This document shows, piece by piece, positions 7,447-15,060 of a DNA stretch of 55,018 bases (positions are counted from its first letter, which is position 1; every line of letters begins with the position of its first letter). Where the stretch lies: the IMG/VR virus record IMGVR_UViG_3300006903_000014, positions 1 through 55,018 of that record; one strand, written 5' to 3'. Origin of the DNA: a virus. The notes under the pieces are model-generated. The model was not told the DNA's origin, made no database searches, and saw only the letters and a list, made by a program, of their open reading frames with translations. A program made the position numbers and the translations under genes.

Positions 7447-7725
7447 CTATTCCGCGCCGCCCTCGGCGCCCGGCTCCGTCGGCCCACCCGAGTCGCCGGT
7501 CTCGTCCGGCGCGGGTCTGTCCTTCGCCTTACCCTTGCCCTTAGCCTTGGTGGGCTTGACGGGCGCGCAGCCCTCGGGCAGGACCTCGCCCTCGGCCGGC
7601 TTGCACAGCCCCTCGGCGATCAGGGCGGCCGCGTCGCGCGGGTCGCCCACGTCGATGATCCCGGGCTGAAGCGAGTAGCCCGTGCCGTCGTGGAACATCG
7701 GCTCCCCGTCGTAGGTCAGCTTCAT
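7447..7725 (-). CDS. Small hypothetical protein with acidic/Lys-rich tail, 92 aa
   Basis: The first 55 residues form a small domain (MKLTYDGEPMFHDGTGYSLQ ...). The rest is low complexity: a KAKGKGKAKD linker and a Gly/Glu/Pro tail. Its beginning resembles the style of the small gene at 47942-48172 near the tail tube, but I cannot show homology. Preceded by a GGAGAGGA ribosome site. Function unknown. Confidence 0.5.
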   Translation of the reverse strand: MKLTYDGEPMFHDGTGYSLQPGIIDVGDPRDAAALIAEGLCKPAEGEVLPEGCAPVKPTKAKGKGKAKDRPAPDETGDSGGPTEPGAEGGAE

Positions 7726-7727
7726 CG

Positions 7728-7979
7728 CTACTCGCTCCTCTCCGGCCAGTGCCAGGTGCCGGGTGCCTGCTGCTCGTCGTGGCCCACCCCGCCCTTCGAC
7801 TCGAGGTCGGCCGGCAGCTCTCGGAAGTGTATGCCCGTCGGGTTCAGGACCGCCAGCCCGACGCGTTCGTCATCGTCCAGGCCGGTGACCTCGGTCACGA
7901 TCGCGGCGCGGCAGGCGCTGGGATATGGTCCGCCGCCGACGGAGACGTAGTGGACCACGCGTCCGACCGTCGGCCTCAT
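7728..7979 (-). CDS. Conserved small protein (HYVS...LNPTG...TWHWPER type), 83 aa
   Basis: The order of HYVSVGGGPYPSACRAAIVT (residues 10-29), VGLAVLNPTGIHF and a terminal TWHWPER is a recognisable small family seen in phages and high-GC bacteria, without known function. The ATG overlaps the upstream stop (ATGA). No signal peptide. Confidence 0.65.
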   Translation of the reverse strand: MRPTVGRVVHYVSVGGGPYPSACRAAIVTEVTGLDDDERVGLAVLNPTGIHFRELPADLESKGGVGHDEQQAPGTWHWPERSE

Positions 7980-8209
7980 CGCCCCCCCCTCAGGAGCGCG
8001 TCGGGCACCACTGGCCCGGCGATCCCGCCCGGCACGAAGCCCGCGCCGTTGCGCGGGACCATCACGTGGGCCGCCGCGTTCGCGCGCTCGATCGCCGCGA
8101 GGCGAGCGTCGATGGCTCCGATCAGTCGCAGCAGGCGCCGCAGCTCCACCAGGCAGCTCACGCCCAGCGCCAGCAGGCCGAGCGCCGCGACCCCGCACGC
8201 CGCGATCAC
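7976..8209 (-). CDS. Membrane-anchored coiled-coil protein, spanin-like candidate
   Basis: Residues 1-20 (VIAACGVAALGLLALGVSCL) form one membrane span. Residues 21-45 (VELRRLLRLIGAIDARLAAI) continue as an amphipathic coiled coil, followed by a Pro/Gly-rich tail. This is the layout of an inner-membrane spanin subunit, but also of other small phage membrane proteins. It overlaps both neighbours by four bases. Confidence 0.5.
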   Translation of the reverse strand: MIAACGVAALGLLALGVSCLVELRRLLRLIGAIDARLAAIERANAAAHVMVPRNGAGFVPGGIAGPVVPDALLRGGR

Positions 8210-8541
8210 TTGCCGCTCCACGACAGCTCGAACCCGGCCTCGGCCTGCGGCTTCGCCCCGCGCTCCCACTCGACGCCGAACAGGCCCTCGAGCTTGAACC
8301 CGCGGCCGAAGCGCTTCACGCCCACGATCTGCGCGTCCCCCCGTGGCTTGCCGTCGAGACCGATCCCGCCGTGGAACTTCACGTCGAGGTAGGGGTGCTC
8401 CTCGTCCGCCAGCGCGACGGCGCGGTCCCACGAGGCCTGCAGCTCGCTGTCCTTGAAGTGGACCAGCCCGTCGTGGGTCAGGGCCATCCCCGGCGGGAGC
8501 GTCGTCGGCAGGCTCGGCAGCGGCGCGGACGAATCGGTCAT
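8206..8541 (-). CDS. Hypothetical protein, 111 aa
   Basis: A Pro/Ser/Thr-rich N-terminus leads into a domain with alternating charged and aromatic residues (YLDVKFHGGIGLDGKPRGDA; FKLEGLFGVEWERG), probably beta strands. ATG start with a GGGGGAA site. Possibly a structural or envelope-associated protein given its neighbours; no family recognised. Confidence 0.5.
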   Translation of the reverse strand: MTDSSAPLPSLPTTLPPGMALTHDGLVHFKDSELQASWDRAVALADEEHPYLDVKFHGGIGLDGKPRGDAQIVGVKRFGRGFKLEGLFGVEWERGAKPQAEAGFELSWSGK

Positions 8542-8553
8542 TGGATTCCCCCT

Positions 8554-8676
8554 TTACCAGAACCGGCCGCGGCGGGCCGCTAGGCGGTTGTAAGCCAGGC
8601 GTTCATTCTCGCGAAGGTCCCTGTCCAGGCGGGCGAAGATGCGCCGGATTCGACGCGCCGACGGGATCGCGGTCAC
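8554..8676 (-). CDS. Small basic helical protein, 40 aa
   Basis: Too short for most gene callers, but the GTG at 8674-8676 overlaps the lipoprotein stop (GTGA) and the frame ends in TAA before the next ribosome site. The product is strongly basic and helical (ARRIRRIFARLDRDLRENER), a composition that suits nucleic-acid or membrane contact. Function unknown. Confidence 0.4.
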   Translation of the reverse strand: MTAIPSARRIRRIFARLDRDLRENERLAYNRLAARRGRFW

Positions 8677-9842
8677 TTGGCCCTCGTCCCCCATACCTTG
8701 TCGTCCTCGACCACTAGACCGGTGCTCTTCTGCCTGAGCCACACGTGCGCCTCATGATCGCCGCCCGACGTCGTCGTCGCGTACCAGTAGCCCCAGCTCC
8801 CCTCTGCCGGATCCGGGCCGCGCTGTGGCTGCAGGTCGAACAGTCCCTCCAGCTCCAGCTTCACGATCTCCGTGTCCCGCTTCTGGCACAGGGCGGGATA
8901 GTCCGCATCGAAGCCCTTGGGGTTCGGCCCGCTGGCCTTCCAGCGCAGCTTGACGCGCGTGTTCGCCGGGAGCGTCTTCTCCCCGTGCTTCGTCACGCCG
9001 TTCTGCGACCAGACCTCGACGCTGGTCAGTGGCGGGCAGGTCCCCGGCGGCGGCGTAGGGCCCGGCGTCGGCGTGGGACGCGGCGATGGATGGGGCGTCG
9101 GGACGGGCGTCGGCTCCGGGCTCGGCCGCGGGGTGGGCTCCGGCGTCGGTTCCGGCTCGGGCGTCGGGGTCGGGATCGGCGTCGCCCCCCCAGTGATCCG
9201 ATAGACGCCATTGTCGTCCCGACCGATCTTGCCCCAGGCGACGCGCGGGCCGCCGTAGGCCACGACGTGGACGCCCTCCCACAGGCCCGCCATCCCGTGG
9301 GTCGTCTCGGCGGGCCCCGGCGCGATCGCGATCCCGTCGTCCGGGATCCCGCCCCCGTGAGGCGAGAACTGCCCCGCGCACAGGCCCTCGCCGCGCAGGC
9401 GCTCCGTCAGGCGAGCGAAGAACGCCTGTGGCTCGCCCGTCCGGCAATCCTGGTCCCCGCGATGGCAGTTGGTCAGCGTCTCGATGGTCTTGGTCAGGTG
9501 CTCGGCGATCCCGCCAGGCCGATGCATGTACTCGAGAAAGTCGCGCGCCGTCGCCGGCTCGCGCGGCCCGGACGAGTCGTTGAGCAGGACCTCGTCCCCG
9601 CCCTGCGGCGTGACGCAGCCCTGGAACGATGGAGGCGGCGCCGGGGTCGGAGACGGGCTCGGGCTCGGCTGGGGCTGTGGGATCGGAGTCGGAGAGGGCG
9701 CGGGCTCCGGCGATGGCGTGCCGCCCGGAGAGGGCGGTGGGCTGGGTGCGGGGCCGCCCGGGAGCGAGACGTGGATCGCCGGGCAGCCCAGCGAGAGCAT
9801 CGCCGCGGCGGCGATCGCGAGGAACCCGGCCCAGCGGCGCAC
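8673..9842 (-). CDS. Large lipoprotein with Pro-rich linkers
   Basis: Starts at GTG (9840-9842), two bases after the upstream stop. Residues 1-22 form a signal peptide ending in a lipobox-like LSLGC. Two long Pro/Thr/Ser/Glu linkers, one after the signal and one in the middle (PTPEPEPTPEPTPRPSPEPT), separate a central domain with several cysteines from a C-terminal domain (VEVWSQNGVTKHGEKTLPAN; WGYWYATTTSGGDHEAHVWL) that looks like an Ig-like beta sandwich. The design resembles an exported cell-surface protein. Phage-encoded lipoproteins often alter the host envelope; that role is inferred here. Confidence 0.65.
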   Translation of the reverse strand: MRRWAGFLAIAAAAMLSLGCPAIHVSLPGGPAPSPPPSPGGTPSPEPAPSPTPIPQPQPSPSPSPTPAPPPSFQGCVTPQGGDEVLLNDSSGPREPATARDFLEYMHRPGGIAEHLTKTIETLTNCHRGDQDCRTGEPQAFFARLTERLRGEGLCAGQFSPHGGGIPDDGIAIAPGPAETTHGMAGLWEGVHVVAYGGPRVAWGKIGRDDNGVYRITGGATPIPTPTPEPEPTPEPTPRPSPEPTPVPTPHPSPRPTPTPGPTPPPGTCPPLTSVEVWSQNGVTKHGEKTLPANTRVKLRWKASGPNPKGFDADYPALCQKRDTEIVKLELEGLFDLQPQRGPDPAEGSWGYWYATTTSGGDHEAHVWLRQKSTGLVVEDDKVWGTRAK

Positions 9843-9844
9843 GG

Positions 9845-10354
9845 TCAGTCCGCCCTCGGAAAGATCAGGAACGGCCCCCAGGCGCGATTGCCCGAGGCGT
9901 CCAGGCCGTGGCTCACCCGGATCGCCGCGCTGGTCGTCCCAGGGCCCCATCCGTTCCAGCGCACCATGAAGGTGTAGCCGTCCGTGTCGATCAGGCCCCC
10001 CTCGTGCGCGCCCCGCGCCGCCTTCGCCGGGTCCTTCGACGGCGGCCGTCCGGAGTCGCCGAAGATGCCCTGGTCGATCAGCTCCCAGGCGCTCCCGAAC
10101 GTCGCCGCCACGTCGGCGTCGCCGCGGAAGCTGCCCACCCGGTGAGCTGGCTGGGTGCCGCCCTCGTACAGCTCCACCTCGATCTCCGCCGCGGCCGGCT
10201 TGGGCTTCGACGGGTCGCCGACGGTGTCCAGGCGGATCTTGTCGCGCGCCATCAGCACGCCCTCGTCCGTGGCGAACGGCGATAGGATCGCCTCGACGTC
10301 CTGCTCCACCCCGCGATTGCGGATCGTGCTGACCTTCAGCAAGGGATAATCCAC
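9845..10354 (-). CDS. Hypothetical protein, 169 aa
   Basis: GTG start behind an AGGAGG site. The sequence is soluble and mixed alpha/beta (DYPLLKVSTIRNRGVEQDVE; YTFMVRWNGWGPGTTSAAIR), with a charged loop rich in Lys and Pro at its centre. It lies between the holin-like gene and the large lipoprotein. No family recognised. Confidence 0.5.
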   Translation of the reverse strand: MDYPLLKVSTIRNRGVEQDVEAILSPFATDEGVLMARDKIRLDTVGDPSKPKPAAAEIEVELYEGGTQPAHRVGSFRGDADVAATFGSAWELIDQGIFGDSGRPPSKDPAKAARGAHEGGLIDTDGYTFMVRWNGWGPGTTSAAIRVSHGLDASGNRAWGPFLIFPRAD

Positions 10355-10356
10355 GG

Positions 10357-10674
10357 CTACCTCCTACCCTCTCGAATGGCCTGGTAGACCTCGTCCGACT
10401 GCGCCGTGAAATGGCCCAGCAGGAAGGCGATGACCACGAGGCCGATGTCGACCAGCATGTGGACCACGACCACGATGATCAGGACGACCCACGGCTGCTC
10501 GGCCCAGACCTGCCAGATCAGGCGCGAGATGGTCCCGTCCCCCGCCGCCTTCCCGCTCAGCTCGATCCAGAGCAGCCAGCCGCCGCCGCCGAAGATCACG
10601 AGCAGGCCGATGCACACCAGCGCGATGGCGAACGGGAGCAGGCGACGCGCGGTCACGACCAGCTCGGGCTTCAT
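10357..10674 (-). CDS. Two-span membrane protein, putative holin
   Basis: Two long hydrophobic segments are clear: residues 12-38 (LLPFAIALVCIGLLVIFGGG onward) and residues 60-87 (PWVVLIIVVVVHMLVDIGLV onward), with a short acidic/basic tail. The ATG at 10672-10674 overlaps the stop of the amidase gene (ATGA). A small two-span protein directly linked to the endolysin is the usual holin arrangement, which would let the amidase reach the cell wall. Confidence 0.6.
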   Translation of the reverse strand: MKPELVVTARRLLPFAIALVCIGLLVIFGGGGWLLWIELSGKAAGDGTISRLIWQVWAEQPWVVLIIVVVVHMLVDIGLVVIAFLLGHFTAQSDEVYQAIREGRR

Positions 10675-11240
10675 TCGTTGATCGCCGCGATCACGAGGCC
10701 GAGATAGGTCGACATCGGGAAGGACGGGCCCGGGTCCCAGTGGTCCGACTTGCGGAACGCCACGCTGATCGCGGCGTGGGTCGTGATCCCCGCCAGCCCG
10801 TTCTTCAGGTCGACCGGCGCCAGGGCGCGGGCCGGGATCTTGTGGCGCACGCAGATGTCGGCCGCCAGCCTGGCGCTCACCCTCAGCATGGACAGGCTGT
10901 ACTCGTCGAGCCAGTCGCGCTCCGACTGGTTCGCGTAGCCCGCGTGCTCGATGTGGATCCCGTTCTGGTTCGCGCCCGGCGCGGCCCACGCCACGTCCTG
11001 CTCCTCGACGCACCGCACGACCTCCCGGTCGTCGACGCAGTAGTGGGCCGATGCCTCCGGAGAGTCTGGCGAGGCGAACCACTGCGCCACCGCGCGCGCC
11101 GTGCCCGGCTTCTCGGGATGCTCCATCGAGTGGAGGACCAGGAGGCTAACCTGGCGGCCGAGCTGTGCGTGCGTGAAGTACCTCGCTCGGATCAGGTCCA
11201 CGGTGCCAAAAGCGTAGCCCGCGACTTGCCTTGATGTCAA
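10671..11240 (-). CDS. N-acetylmuramoyl-L-alanine amidase (endolysin)
   Basis: Amidase_2-type fold: LLVLHSMEHPEKP (residues 33-45) provides the first zinc histidine (H37). HYCVDDREVVRCVEE follows at 66-80, then AWAAPGANQNGIHIEH at 84-99. GITTHAAIS (151-159) and SDHWDPGPSFP (165-175) provide H155 and D169. This enzyme cuts the bond between muramic acid and the stem peptide at the end of infection. Single domain of 189 residues, no signal peptide, so it needs the adjacent holin. The TTG start overlaps the upstream stop (TTGA); an in-frame GTG at residue 14 is an alternative. Confidence 0.9.
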   Translation of the reverse strand: MTSRQVAGYAFGTVDLIRARYFTHAQLGRQVSLLVLHSMEHPEKPGTARAVAQWFASPDSPEASAHYCVDDREVVRCVEEQDVAWAAPGANQNGIHIEHAGYANQSERDWLDEYSLSMLRVSARLAADICVRHKIPARALAPVDLKNGLAGITTHAAISVAFRKSDHWDPGPSFPMSTYLGLVIAAINE

Positions 11241-11725
11241 GCCCGGCCCCCGAGCACCCGCGCCCTCTGGAGGATCGTCTCGACCGCCTCTGCGGCCGAG
11301 CCCACGATCATCACGGCTGAGCCGCGCCAGCCCTCGACGAATCGCTGCTCGTCCGGCGTCAGCCTCTGCGCGCTGGGCTTGAGCGACCCGTCCTTGACCT
11401 CGACCAGGAACGTCAGGCCCTGATAGCCGACAGTGAGGTCCGGGAATCCCTGGCCGAGCATCGACGTCACGCGCACGCTCGCGCCGATCTTGCGCAGGGC
11501 GTCCACCACCGCCTTCTGCGTCGCGTCGACCCGGTGCCGCTGCCTCACGTCGTCACCGTCGGACCACTTCAGCGGCGCCGGGATCACGTCCCACGAGGTC
11601 CCCCGGCGATCGAGCCCCGCGGCCGCGGCGTATTCCCGCGCGTCGACGTCGGCCACGAACGGCCCGGCGATCGCGACCCCGTCGGCGTACCGCGCGAGAA
11701 TGAAGTACTCGAGCTGGGCCGTCAC
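11237..11725 (-). CDS. VRR-NUC-type PD-(D/E)XK nuclease
   Basis: The C-terminal half carries GFPDLTVGYQGLTFLVEVK (residues 93-111), with the catalytic pattern D96...E109-x-K111. It is followed by the conserved glutamine helix (SAQRLTPDEQRFVEGW). This is the VRR-NUC fold found in phage Holliday-junction and flap nucleases. About 60 N-terminal residues form an additional unassigned domain. GTG start, four-base overlaps on both sides. Likely acts on branched DNA during replication or packaging. Confidence 0.8.
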   Translation of the reverse strand: MTAQLEYFILARYADGVAIAGPFVADVDAREYAAAAGLDRRGTSWDVIPAPLKWSDGDDVRQRHRVDATQKAVVDALRKIGASVRVTSMLGQGFPDLTVGYQGLTFLVEVKDGSLKPSAQRLTPDEQRFVEGWRGSAVMIVGSAAEAVETILQRARVLGGRA

Positions 11726-12756
11726 TTGCCCTCGTCCTCGTCATCGGGCAACTCTAGCAGGCGCCGCGGCGGCGTGGGGTCCAGTTGCTGCGGCCGCGGC
11801 CTCGCAGGCATCCGCTTGTGCGGAGTCGCCCTCATCGGCGGCCCGCCCGCATGCAGTCCGCAGGCTGTATATCCCGGCCCGAGCACGGGCAAACGACAGC
11901 CCGCCACCCCGCAGATTTCGCCTATCGGGATCGCCTGGATAAACGATTGCGTGTTCAAGTAGCCGGCCGCTTCGGACGCCCGGAGCATCGCGTCCATCCG
12001 CTCCGCGGCGCTGGCCGCGCTCGCGCCCATGCTCGCGATGGTGAGTCCGGCCGTCGGGTCGTATTGGGCCACCGGGAAGGCCTCCTCCATGCTGAAGCTG
12101 GTCGTGCTTCCGTCCGGGAATCGCACGCGGAACTCGGGCATGTAGCCGAGAGTCCTCACCCGATCGCCCGCCATCCCGTGGATCGCCTGAAGGACCCCGC
12201 GCTTCCCGCGATTCGACCAGAACCCGACCGAACAGCCCACCGAGGACTCCGTCAGCATTCGGCTGGAGCTCAGCATCTTGACGGCGCGCTGACGCCACGG
12301 CGCGGATTCCGGGCCGCCCTGGGATATGAGGAGAGCCTGCAGCTCGGACGTGAAGGCATTGACCGTCGTCTCCGCGCCGGTGAACCTCTGGACGATCCTG
12401 CGGAGCGCGCCCTCGGCGTCGGTCCCGTCGCACTGCCGAATCGGCACATCGACGTGGACGCAGCCGGCCTTCCCGCAGTAGAAGACCTCCCTCCACCCGC
12501 CGCCCTCGAACACTGCGTCCCGCGCGGCCGCGACGTCCTCCATGAACCGCTCGGCGTCATGGCGGCTGCTGAAGCTGCGCCGCTGGCGACTCGTGATCTC
12601 CTCGGCGACCCCGACCTCCGTGGGCGTCGGCCCCAGCGCGGCCTCCAGGTCGATCAGGATGTGGCTCTCGTGGTTCTTCACCACCCTGGCGCGCACCCTC
12701 TGTCGGCCGGAGCGGAACTCCCGGATCCCTCGGCTCAACCAGCGATAGGTCGCCAT
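11722..12756 (-). CDS. Hypothetical protein, 344 aa
   Basis: ATG at 12754-12756 in a TGATG junction. The N-terminal part is charged and mixed (TYRWLSRGIREFRSGRQRVR). A Cys/His cluster follows (FYCGKAGCVHVDVPIRQCDG), then a Met/Ser-rich helical region, and near the end a second cluster (ICGVAGCRLPVLGPGYTACG), which looks like a short zinc-binding element. The tail is Pro/Arg-rich and ends acidic. No enzymatic motif is evident. A nucleic-acid role is possible because of the neighbours. Confidence 0.55.
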   Translation of the reverse strand: MATYRWLSRGIREFRSGRQRVRARVVKNHESHILIDLEAALGPTPTEVGVAEEITSRQRRSFSSRHDAERFMEDVAAARDAVFEGGGWREVFYCGKAGCVHVDVPIRQCDGTDAEGALRRIVQRFTGAETTVNAFTSELQALLISQGGPESAPWRQRAVKMLSSSRMLTESSVGCSVGFWSNRGKRGVLQAIHGMAGDRVRTLGYMPEFRVRFPDGSTTSFSMEEAFPVAQYDPTAGLTIASMGASAASAAERMDAMLRASEAAGYLNTQSFIQAIPIGEICGVAGCRLPVLGPGYTACGLHAGGPPMRATPHKRMPARPRPQQLDPTPPRRLLELPDDEDEGK

Positions 12757-13088
12757 CACGTCTCCAGCTTCGCGAGCGCGGCGACGTAGTCGGCGAGCGC
12801 CTCGAGCGCGACCACCAGCCGCTCGCGCGACGGTGCGTCCATCTTCCGCGCGCGCGCCATGATCGTGTCCGCCGCCAGCACGCATTCACCGTCGGGCTGC
12901 CCGGCGAAGAACACCCGCCGCACCCGCGGGAGCGTCGGGACCGGCCGCTGCCTCAGCAGCTCGCAGACCTGGACGACGTCGCGCGGCCTGAAGCCCGAGC
13001 CGTCCGGCGGGAGCGGGAGCTTTCGGAAGAACTCCGCCACCTCGTCGAGCGCCGCCTCGCGCGCGCGGTCCGTCGCGCGCTGGATCAT
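12756..13088 (-). CDS. Hypothetical helical protein, 110 aa
   Basis: Almost all alpha-helical by composition, with charged amphipathic stretches (DRAREAALDEVAEFFRKLPL; RERLVVALEALADYVAALAK). No zinc or catalytic motif. Its stop overlaps the next start in TGATG. Confidence 0.55.
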   Translation of the reverse strand: MIQRATDRAREAALDEVAEFFRKLPLPPDGSGFRPRDVVQVCELLRQRPVPTLPRVRRVFFAGQPDGECVLAADTIMARARKMDAPSRERLVVALEALADYVAALAKLET

Positions 13089-13366
13089 CGCGCCGTCCCC
13101 TCCCCGCGTTCCCTGCTCCAGCGCTTCGCCTCCGGGCAGGTCGCGAAGTGGGCGACGTAGCCGTCCGGATCCCGGCTCAGGCGCGCCAGGGGATCCCCCC
13201 CGGGGCGGCGCTCGAGCGAGAAGAGCAGCGCCTTGGGCCCGGCCGTGGCCCGTGAGACCTGCTCCGCGTCGACGGGCATCTTCTTGCCCCGCGCCGTCAC
13301 CACCCAGATCATCGCGGCGCCGCAGCTCCGGCAGTCGCTCGTGTAGAACCCCTCATCGGTGATCAT
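13085..13366 (-). CDS. Small zinc-ribbon phage protein (CxxC...GKKMPVD type)
   Basis: The start of the protein (FYTSDCRSCGAAMIWVVTAR, then GKKMPVDAE) is a common pattern in small actinophage- and proteophage-type proteins, with a CxxC knuckle at residues 11-14. A later FATCPEA may complete metal binding. ATG overlaps the upstream stop. Function unknown. Confidence 0.65.
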   Translation of the reverse strand: MITDEGFYTSDCRSCGAAMIWVVTARGKKMPVDAEQVSRATAGPKALLFSLERRPGGDPLARLSRDPDGYVAHFATCPEAKRWSRERGEGTAR

Positions 13367-13683
13367 GCCTCGTCCCCCCTTCCCTCTGTCCTCAGCTCCA
13401 GCGCCGCGTCGATGAGCTGCCCGCAGGCGCCACAGCGGACCTCGTCCCCCCACGCCGGCCTGGAGCCGTCCGGCATCACGACCTCCTCGGCCCTGGCGAA
13501 CGCGCCGCCCTGCCGATAGAAGGCGATCCCATTGCATACGACGTGCCGCATGCGGAATGGGTAAAGCCTCGGCTCCGGACCCGTCCAGGGCCCGCAGGGG
13601 CGGCAGCCCAGGTGGGCGCCGTAGGGATGACAGCAGGCGACGCACTCCGCGCCGACGTCCGTCACGTCCCAGGACGCCCTCAC
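13363..13683 (-). CDS. Cys/His-rich small protein, 106 aa
   Basis: Several metal-binding pairs are seen: CVACCHPYGAH near residues 14-24, CRPC near 27-30 and CGACG near 89-93. GTG start with GTGA overlap. Probably a zinc protein; no family recognised. Confidence 0.6.
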   Translation of the reverse strand: MRASWDVTDVGAECVACCHPYGAHLGCRPCGPWTGPEPRLYPFRMRHVVCNGIAFYRQGGAFARAEEVVMPDGSRPAWGDEVRCGACGQLIDAALELRTEGRGDEA

Positions 13684-14417
13684 GCCGACCGCCCGTCTGA
13701 GACCCGTCCGTCCGTCAGCAGCTTGACCTCCGCGGCCGCGCGCGCGTCGGCCGGAGTGACGCCGCGGCGCCTCAGCTCGGCGACCTCGGCGCGCGTCCAG
13801 ATGGAGCCCCTCGGCACCCCCGCGCGCTCGAGGCGGGCGAGCGCGGCCGCGTCCGTCGCGACGTGGAGCGTCCTCCCCAAGCCGGCGTCGATCTCCACGC
13901 AGAGCGAGCGCGGAGGGCGCAGCAGGTCCTGCACCGGCCACATCTCCTCGAGCGGCACGTACCAGAGCTTGACCTCGCCGCCCGGCCTCTTGAATCTACC
14001 CTGGCGCCGCGCGCGGCGGAAGCCCGCGCGGTCCACCCAGCCGCGAAGGAGCGCCGTCGAGTCAGTGAGCCGCCAGATCAGCACGCCCACGTCGAACGAC
14101 AGGGTGTCGTCCTCCGGGTGGTTCAGGCGGAACGGGCCGCCCTCCTTCCAGCACGTCTTCACGTCGACCGTGCGTGCGTCGGCGAGGGCGAAGTCGGGGT
14201 CGCGCAGCTCCTTGAAGCGCGGCGTGGGCGTGATGCCCGTCGCCCGGCCGAAGGCGATCTCGCCCCAGTAGCCGCGCGCCTCCGGCGTCTGGTCGTCCGC
14301 GCCCGTCGTGTTCTTGTACTCGCGGACGCTCCGCCTGCGCGCGCGCCCGTCGAGTCGCCGCTGGGCCCCGACCTTGAGCGCCTGCTCCCAGTCGTCCGAC
14401 GTCATCTCGACGATCAC
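13680..14417 (-). CDS. PD-(D/E)XK-fold nuclease candidate
   Basis: Residues 45-90 contain RGYWGEIAFG (E53), LRDPDFA (D73, D75) and TVDVKTCW (D85-x-K87). That is the E...PD...(D/E)xK arrangement of restriction-endonuclease-like folds. The C-terminal 50 residues (GSIWTRAEVAELRRRGVTPA) may form a separate small helical domain. 245 residues, GTG start, GTGA overlap. It could be a resolvase or modification-dependent nuclease; the sequence does not decide. Confidence 0.6.
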   Translation of the reverse strand: MIVEMTSDDWEQALKVGAQRRLDGRARRRSVREYKNTTGADDQTPEARGYWGEIAFGRATGITPTPRFKELRDPDFALADARTVDVKTCWKEGGPFRLNHPEDDTLSFDVGVLIWRLTDSTALLRGWVDRAGFRRARRQGRFKRPGGEVKLWYVPLEEMWPVQDLLRPPRSLCVEIDAGLGRTLHVATDAAALARLERAGVPRGSIWTRAEVAELRRRGVTPADARAAAEVKLLTDGRVSDGRSA

Positions 14418-14734
14418 GGGACCACCGGCGGGGTCAGCGCGGCGCATGAGACGTAGCCGACGACCCAGCGAATGAAGATTACCCATGACCCGGCGGACGA
14501 CAGGAATGGCTCCCCCTCGATGAGGCAGTGGGGCTTCGTGATCTTGCGGCCGATGATCGAGTGGTAGTCGGCGTAGCCGCCCCGCCTCAGCCAGGCGTAT
14601 TTGGCTGGAGGCGTGGTGAAGAACGGGTCCCTGGGATCCTCGTGGCAGCGGACGCAGAGGTATCTCTGGTGCTGATCCGAATGGAGGCATGGGCCGGGCC
14701 CATGGCAGCTCTCGCACTTCCGCCCGCCACTCAT
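14414..14734 (-). CDS. Zinc-binding small protein, 106 aa
   Basis: The N-terminus has two cysteine clusters: CESCHGPGPCLHSDQHQ at residues 7-23 and YLCVRCHEDPRD at 25-36, which could bind one or two zinc ions. The rest has short hydrophobic stretches ending in VVGYVSCAALTPPVVP. ATG overlaps the upstream stop (ATGA). Confidence 0.55.
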   Translation of the reverse strand: MSGGRKCESCHGPGPCLHSDQHQRYLCVRCHEDPRDPFFTTPPAKYAWLRRGGYADYHSIIGRKITKPHCLIEGEPFLSSAGSWVIFIRWVVGYVSCAALTPPVVP

Positions 14735-15060
14735 GACTCGAGCCCCATGGCCTTCTCTATCGCCCGCTCGATCGCCTCGACCTCGATCGCGTCCGTAGGC
14801 CATGAGCCTATCGCTGCCGCGGCAGCCTCCGCGATTCGCCTCGTCGCTCCGGCGCCCAGGACCAGGACCCGATGGTCGTCGCAGACCGGCATGCTGCCGA
14901 GCAGCAGCGTCCAGCCGCGCGGCGGACGAAGATATGCCTCGGCGATGTATCGGCTCGGCCCGCCGCCGGGAGCCGGCGAGAGGCGCGTGACGTCGTCTTT
15001 CTGGCAGAATCGGCAACGCCACGTGACGTCCACGTCGAGGTCCGTCTTACGGTCAGCCAC
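14731..15060 (-). CDS. Small CxxC protein, 109 aa
   Basis: One CRFC pair near residue 16 and a VCDDHR near residue 59 suggest a zinc-ribbon half. The C-terminal helix is acidic (DAIEVEAIERAIEKAMGLES). GTG start, eight-base overlap with the Nudix gene. Function unknown. Confidence 0.55.
   Translation of the reverse strand: MADRKTDLDVDVTWRCRFCQKDDVTRLSPAPGGGPSRYIAEAYLRPPRGWTLLLGSMPVCDDHRVLVLGAGATRRIAEAAAAAIGSWPTDAIEVEAIERAIEKAMGLES

Noticed and set aside
9030-9190. Regular GGCGTCGGG-type repeats that look like a tandem array
   Set aside because: They encode the Pro/Thr/Glu linker of the lipoprotein; there are no equal-length spacers, so this is not a CRISPR array.
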